Below are positions 34,010-39,369 of a stretch of DNA of 39,369 nt, one piece after another; the first letter of the stretch is position 1; every line of letters starts with the position of its first letter. The position numbers and the translations under genes were made by a program. Below the pieces are notes generated by a model, which was given only the letters and a program-made list of their open reading frames with translations, made no database searches and was not told the origin of the DNA. The stretch comes from Paracoccus binzhouensis (GTDB lineage: Bacteria; Pseudomonadota; Alphaproteobacteria; Rhodobacterales; Rhodobacteraceae), in assembly GCF_016446475.1 (NCBI RefSeq), contig NZ_JAEHFP010000029.1:1-39369 (forward strand). Reading direction: 5' to 3'.

Positions 34010-34060
34010 CGGGCACTCCTTCGCTTGACAAGTCGGGACCGGGCGCGCACAGACAGGGGG

Positions 34061-34232
34061 CGCTGGTTCCTGTCCTATGACAGGCGAAGAGGGAATGCGA
34101 CAGGCAACCGCCTGGAAGCAGCCGCCCCCGCGACCGTGACCGGAGAGGTCGCCCCGAAGCCACTGGCGAAAGCCGGGAAGGCGGGGCGGCCGTGGGCCAA
34201 GGCCCGAATCCGCAAGCCGGGAGACCTGCCAG
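34061..34232 (+). promoter_or_regulatory. Cobalamin riboswitch upstream of DUF1636-cobW-cobN-cobG
   Basis: A second adenosylcobalamin-class aptamer. Conserved blocks: GGTTCCTGTC, GAAGAGGGAATGCG, CAGCCGCCCCCGCGACCGTG, GCCACTGGCGAAAGCCGGGAAGG and the B12 box CGCAAGCCGGGAGACCTGCC. It differs from the first in the P2-P3 arms, so it is not a recent duplication. A TTGACA at 34025-34030 lies upstream but its -10 partner (CACAGA) is poor. The start codon of the DUF1636 gene is about 93 bases beyond the box. Cobalamin should repress the ring-synthesis genes downstream. Confidence 0.93.
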
Positions 34233-34324
34233 CGCAGAAGGATCGACCGGCGGACGGGGTGTTCCCGCTGGGGCTTGGGGCATTCGCGCCCCTGCGCCCT
34301 GCCGCCATAACGGATGAAGGGCGC

Positions 34325-34678
34325 ATGACGGTCACGCTGCATGTCTGCATCACCTGCCGCGCCGGCCAGCCGGTGCTTGAGGGCGAGCCGGTGCCCGGCG
34401 CGCGGCTGCACGACGCGCTGACCGCCGAAGGCGCACCGGATGGCGTGCGCATCGTCCCGGTCGAATGCCTGTCGGCCTGCGCCAGCGGCGCGGCCATCGC
34501 GCTATCCGCCCCCGGTCGCTGGACCTATGTCTACGGCCGCATGTCGGCCGAGGACGCGCCCGAAATCCTGGCCGGCGCCGCCGCCTATGCCGGCGCCCCC
34601 GACGGCATCGTGCCCTGGCGCGAGCGCGTCACGATTTTCCGCAAGCGCAGCCTCGCGCGCATTCCTCCGATTGGGTAG
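34325..34678 (+). CDS. DUF1636 family ferredoxin-like protein
   Basis: A 117-residue protein of the DUF1636 family, predicted thioredoxin-like [2Fe-2S] ferredoxins. Four candidate cluster cysteines are visible: C8 and C11 (HVCITCRAG) and C48 and C52 (VECLSACASG). The rest includes YVYGRMSAEDAPEILAGAAAYA and a basic C-terminus with WRERVTIFRKRS. It is the first gene of the second riboswitch unit, three bases before cobW. Possible roles are electron supply to CobG, which carries an Fe-S cluster and sirohaem, or metal handling with CobW; neither is proven. GAAGGG precedes ATG. Confidence 0.85.
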   Translation: MTVTLHVCITCRAGQPVLEGEPVPGARLHDALTAEGAPDGVRIVPVECLSACASGAAIALSAPGRWTYVYGRMSAEDAPEILAGAAAYAGAPDGIVPWRERVTIFRKRSLARIPPIG

Positions 34679-34681
34679 CCC

Positions 34682-35716
<1,035 letters not shown>

Positions 35717-35719
35717 GCC

Positions 35720-38700
35720 ATGCACGTCGTCTTTCGCGAAAGCCGTGGGCTTGAGGAAACCGAGGTCCCGACCGACCCCGGCCAAAGCCCCGCCGACCTG
35801 GTGGTGCTGTCCTATTCCGACAGCGACCTCGGCGCTTTCGCGGCGGGCTGGCGCCGGGCGGCCGGCGGGTTGCCCACGCTGCGGCTCTGCAACCTCGCGG
35901 CGCTGCGGCACCCGGTCTCGGTCGACCAATATTGCGAGGCGACGCTGTCCGGCGCCCGTGCCGTGCTGGTCCGGCTGATCGGCGGCGAGCCCTATTGGCC
36001 CTATGGCGTGGCCAGCCTTCAAGACCTTGCCCGCCGCCGCGGCATCGCGCTGGCCCTGCTGCCGGCGGACGGGCGCCCCGATCCGACGCTGGACCGTTTC
36101 TCGACCCTGCCGGTGCCGCTGCTGCGCCAGCTTTCGGCGCTCTGCGACCAGGGCGGTGCGGTCGCGGCGCAGATGGCGCTGGCGGAACTGGCGCAGGCGG
36201 CAGGACTGGCCGCCGCCCCGGTCCGTGGCGAGGCCGCGATCCCGGATTTCGGCTTCTACGATCCCGACCGCGGCGTGATCGACCGCCCCGAGCCCGGCGT
36301 GCTGGTCAGCTTCTATCGCAGTTACCTGACCTCGGCCGACCTGGCGCCGGTGGATGCGATGATCCGCACCCTGCGCGCGGCGGGGCTGGCGGCGACCGGG
36401 GTCTTCGCGCCCTCGCTCAAGGCGCCGGGCTTCGCCGACTGGCTGGCGCCGCATCTGCCCGGGCTTGCGGCGGTGGTGAACCTGACCGCCTTTTCGGCCC
36501 GCGACGATGCGGGCGCGACGCCCTTTGACGCCGCAGACTGCCCGGTCTTCCAGGTGGCGCTGTCCACCGCGCCGCGCACCCTTTGGGCAGCCGAGGAGCG
36601 CGGCCTTTCCGCCGCCGACCTGGCCATGCATGTCGTGCTGCCCGAGGTCGATGGCCGCATCTTCCTGGGCGCGATCAGCTTCAAGGAACCGCAAGAGCGC
36701 GACCCCGACCTGCAATTCGCCCGTGTGATCCATGCCCCCGATATGGGCCGCATCGAGGCCGCGGTGGCGCGCATCAAGGCCTGGCTCGGCCTGCCGGCGC
36801 CGCGGCGGGCGGTGGTGTTGTCCACCTATCCCGGCAAGGCGCATCAGCTCGCCCATGCGGTGGGGCTGGACGCGCTGGCATCCTGCGGCGCGATCCTCGG
36901 GCTTACGCATGACGACCTGGGTCAACGGCTGACCACCGAGCGCGTCCACTGGCCGCTTTCGGATTACCGGCAGGCGCTGGCCCGCCTGCCGCGACGCCTG
37001 CAGGACGACCTGCAGGCGGCATGGGGCGAGCCGCCGGCCGAGGGCTTCCATTTCGCCGCCCTCCGCCACGGCGCCGACCTGATCGCCCTGCAACCCGAAC
37101 GCGGCGAGGTGAAGACCCGCGCCGACGACTACCACGACCTGACCCGCACGCCGCGCCACGACTACGTCGCCTTCTACCTCTGGCTGCGGACGCGAGCGGA
37201 GGTCCTGATCCACATGGGCGCGCATGGCACGCTGGAATGGCTGCCGGGGAAATCCGTGGCGCTGTCGGACGAATGCTGGCCCGAGGCGCTGCTGGCCGAC
37301 CTGCCGGTGATCTATCCCTTCATTGTCAACGACCCGGGCGAGGCCGCGCAGGCCAAGCGCCGGCTTTCGGCCGTGACGCTGGGCCACCTGCCGCCGCCGC
37401 TGGTCGACTCCGCCATCCCCGAGAACCTGGCGCATCTGGAACGGCTGCTGGACGAATATTCCACCGCCGACGGGCTGGACCCGCGCCGCCGAGACCGGCT
37501 GATCGCGGCCATCCGCGACGAGGCCCGCGCGGCAGGGGTGGAATCCGACCTGGGCCTGCCCCCCGACGCCGCGGCCGCCGAGGCGATCCCGCTGATCGAC
37601 CGCTTCCTCTGCGACTTGAAGGACAGCCGCTTCGGCGACGGGCTGCACGTCTATGGCACCGCCGCGGGCGAAACCGAGGGGCTGGCCCGCGCGCTCTCGG
37701 GGCGTCGCGTGGTGCCTGGCCCCTCCGGCTCGCCGGCGCGAGGGCGGCTGGACGTGCTGCCGACCGGGCGCAACCTTTATGCCGTCGATCCGCGCGCCGT
37801 GCCCAGCCGCAATGCCCATGCCCAAGGGGTGAAGCTGGCCGAGGAGCTGCTGCGCCGCCACCTGCAGGACCATGGCGACTGGCCGAAAGGCCTGGTCGTG
37901 GACCTGTGGGGCAGCGCCACCATGCGCACGGCGGGCGAGGAATTCGCCATGGCGCTGCATCTGGCCGGCCTCTGCCCGCGCTGGGACGGCGCCTCGGGCC
38001 GCGTCACCGGCATTGAGATCCTGCCGCTGGCCGAACTGGGCCGGCCGCGCATCGACGTGACGTTGCGGGTCTCGGGCCTGTTCCGCGACATCTTCCCCGG
38101 CCTCGCGCAGCTGTTCGAGACCGGGGCCGCGGCGCTCTCCGCCCGCGACGAGGCCCCCGCGGACAATCCCTATCGCACCCGCACCCCGCGCGTCTTCGGC
38201 CCGAAACCGGGGCTCTACGGCCTCGGCCTTGCCGATCTGGCCGAAACCTTCACCGAGGAGGCCCGGCAGGCGGCGGGCGAGGCATGGCTGGCCGCTTCGA
38301 GCCACGCCATCGCCGCCGATGGCCGGATCAGCCACCAGCCACAGGCGATCCGCGACCGGCTGGCCGGGGCCGACGCCTTCGTCCACGCGCAGGACCTGCC
38401 GGAATCCGACCTGCTTCTGGCCGGCGACCATGCCGCGCATGAGGCGGGCTTCGCCGCCGCCATGGCCCGAATCGGCGCGCCGGCGCCGGCGCTCTACCAC
38501 CTCGACGCCACCCGCCCCGGCCAGCCCCGCGCCCGGACCCTGGCCGAGGAAATCGCCCGCGTCACCCGCGCCCGCGCCGCCAATCCGGCCTGGGCCGACG
38601 GCATGATGCGGCACGGGTTCCGCGGCGCGGCCGAGATCGCGGCGACGCTCGACCACATGGCCGCCTTCGCCAATCTGGCCGGGGTGGTGCCCGGGCATCT

Positions 38701-38869
38701 TTTCGACCTCTATCACGACGCGACTCTGGGCCGGCCCGAGGTCCTGGCCTTCATGCAGCGCGAAAACCCCGCCGCGCTGGCCGCCATGCGCGCGCTCTTC
38801 ACGCGGCTGCTCGATGCGGGCCTCTGGACCACGCGGCGCAACTCGGTGCTGGCCGGGGCGGCGCCATGA
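35720..38869 (+). CDS. cobN: Cobaltochelatase large subunit CobN
   Basis: A 1049-residue CobN, the large subunit of the ATP-dependent aerobic cobaltochelatase (CobNST), which inserts cobalt into hydrogenobyrinic acid a,c-diamide. It matches the CobN/magnesium-chelatase H family: VRLIGGEPYWPYGV, VVLSTYPGKAHQ, the conserved IHMGAHGTLEWLPGKSVALS and YPFIVNDPGEAAQAKRRL, DGLHVYGTAAGE, NLYAVDPRAVPS, VVDLWGSATMRTAGEEFAM, and VSGLFRDIFPGLAQLFETG. It is slightly shorter than some family members but all conserved blocks are intact. It starts three bases after cobW and overlaps cobG by four. CobS and CobT are not in the window. Confidence 0.97.
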   Translation: MHVVFRESRGLEETEVPTDPGQSPADLVVLSYSDSDLGAFAAGWRRAAGGLPTLRLCNLAALRHPVSVDQYCEATLSGARAVLVRLIGGEPYWPYGVASLQDLARRRGIALALLPADGRPDPTLDRFSTLPVPLLRQLSALCDQGGAVAAQMALAELAQAAGLAAAPVRGEAAIPDFGFYDPDRGVIDRPEPGVLVSFYRSYLTSADLAPVDAMIRTLRAAGLAATGVFAPSLKAPGFADWLAPHLPGLAAVVNLTAFSARDDAGATPFDAADCPVFQVALSTAPRTLWAAEERGLSAADLAMHVVLPEVDGRIFLGAISFKEPQERDPDLQFARVIHAPDMGRIEAAVARIKAWLGLPAPRRAVVLSTYPGKAHQLAHAVGLDALASCGAILGLTHDDLGQRLTTERVHWPLSDYRQALARLPRRLQDDLQAAWGEPPAEGFHFAALRHGADLIALQPERGEVKTRADDYHDLTRTPRHDYVAFYLWLRTRAEVLIHMGAHGTLEWLPGKSVALSDECWPEALLADLPVIYPFIVNDPGEAAQAKRRLSAVTLGHLPPPLVDSAIPENLAHLERLLDEYSTADGLDPRRRDRLIAAIRDEARAAGVESDLGLPPDAAAAEAIPLIDRFLCDLKDSRFGDGLHVYGTAAGETEGLARALSGRRVVPGPSGSPARGRLDVLPTGRNLYAVDPRAVPSRNAHAQGVKLAEELLRRHLQDHGDWPKGLVVDLWGSATMRTAGEEFAMALHLAGLCPRWDGASGRVTGIEILPLAELGRPRIDVTLRVSGLFRDIFPGLAQLFETGAAALSARDEAPADNPYRTRTPRVFGPKPGLYGLGLADLAETFTEEARQAAGEAWLAASSHAIAADGRISHQPQAIRDRLAGADAFVHAQDLPESDLLLAGDHAAHEAGFAAAMARIGAPAPALYHLDATRPGQPRARTLAEEIARVTRARAANPAWADGMMRHGFRGAAEIAATLDHMAAFANLAGVVPGHLFDLYHDATLGRPEVLAFMQRENPAALAAMRALFTRLLDAGLWTTRRNSVLAGAAP

Positions 38870-39369
38870 GCTTCGCGGTCAAGGGCTGGTGCCCCGGCGC
38901 ATTGCGGCCGATGGCCTCCGGCGACGGGCTGGTCCTGCGCATCCGCGCCCGCAACGGCCGGCTGGAACCCGGACAGGCGCAGGCCATTGCCGACCTGTCC
39001 TGGAGCCATGGCAACGGCCTGATGGACCTGACCAGCCGCGCCAACCTGCAATTGCGCGGCTTCGACGCCCGGGGCCATGGCGAGGCGACCGCCGCGCTCG
39101 CCCGCCTCGGCCTGCTCGACGACAGCCCCGAGGCCGAGGCGCGGCGCAACGTCATCCTGTCGCCCTTCGCCCCGGTGGGCGGCGCGGCCTGGCAGGCGGC
39201 CGAGGCCATCGCCCGGGCGATGATCGCGCCCGACGCGCCGCCGGTGCCCGGCAAGTTCGGCTTCGCCGTCGATGCCGAGCCGCCGGTGCTGGCGCATACG
39301 CCCGCCGACATCCGCCTGCGCCCGCAGGGCGCGGGCTGGCTGGTCCTGCCCGATGGCGGCGACTGGGCG
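38866..39369 (+). CDS. cobG: Precorrin-3B synthase CobG, truncated by window end
   Basis: The first 168 codons of a nitrite/sulfite reductase-like protein that fits CobG, the oxygen-dependent enzyme converting precorrin-3A to precorrin-3B. It opens VKGWCPGALRPMASGDGLVLRIR, has NGLMDLTSRANLQLRGF (the family's ferredoxin-like half-domain) and continues with NVILSPFAPVGG before the edge. The Fe-S cluster cysteines and sirohaem site would lie beyond the window. The start overlaps the cobN stop (ATGA). Together with CobN it marks the late-cobalt, aerobic pathway. Confidence 0.92.
   Translation, partial: MSFAVKGWCPGALRPMASGDGLVLRIRARNGRLEPGQAQAIADLSWSHGNGLMDLTSRANLQLRGFDARGHGEATAALARLGLLDDSPEAEARRNVILSPFAPVGGAAWQAAEAIARAMIAPDAPPVPGKFGFAVDAEPPVLAHTPADIRLRPQGAGWLVLPDGGDWA

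Overview
The window is about 39 kb of very GC-rich chromosomal DNA from an alphaproteobacterium of the Rhodobacteraceae, most likely Paracoccus or a close relative. This is inferred from the Rhodobacterales-type small families (IalB-like protein, DUF2125, DUF484-XerC), the aerobic (CobG/CobN) cobalamin pathway and the codon pattern. No database search was run. Genes are densely packed on both strands, with many ATGA or TGATG overlaps. No tRNA, rRNA, CRISPR, insertion sequence or prophage was seen.

Layout. 1-6.2 kb: a truncated membrane protein gene and pyk on the minus strand, a divergent N-formylglutamate amidohydrolase, an AbrB-family membrane protein, then priA (minus) with a tiny coupled ORF in front of it. 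6.3-9.5 kb: transaldolase, DUF484 and xerC in one overlapping run, then a TSUP exporter. 9.5-12.6 kb: asparaginase (minus), an IalB-like secreted protein and rlmN, the last two each with a clear intrinsic terminator. 12.6-18.5 kb: an exported ADPRibase-Mn-like phosphoesterase (minus), facing away from the tightly coupled operon gpmI, EnvC-like, ctpA, rppH. 18.5-22.9 kb: an MltB-like lipoprotein, a small hypothetical gene, a frame-disrupted YbaK-type deacylase, a GlsB/YeaQ-type membrane protein, dapD and a LOG-family gene. 22.85-23.31 kb: a gene-free stretch made at least partly of decayed copies of the LOG gene's 3' end. 23.3-25.2 kb: hypothetical gene, rlmH, rsfS (start codon problem) and a one-helix protein gene. 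25.3-29.3 kb: leuC and leuD separated by an opposing membrane protein gene, then a secreted endonuclease-like protein.

29.4-39.4 kb is devoted mainly to cobalt and vitamin B12. A first cobalamin riboswitch precedes cbtB, cbtA, a His-rich membrane-anchored protein and bluB (cobalt import plus lower-ligand synthesis). A DUF2125 gene and cobO follow on the minus strand. A second cobalamin riboswitch then precedes a DUF1636 ferredoxin-like gene, cobW, cobN and cobG, the last running off the window. B12 sufficiency is therefore expected to shut off both cobalt uptake and corrin-ring synthesis, whereas the divergent cobO has no visible riboswitch.

The most unusual items are the decayed tandem copies after the LOG gene, the rsfS start (CTG or a 1-nt frameshift), the 2-nt frame break in ybaK, a short element repeated at three intergenic sites, the leuC leader with a strong promoter placed exactly on a 30-codon ORF, and the uncharacterised His-rich protein in the cbtBA-bluB unit.
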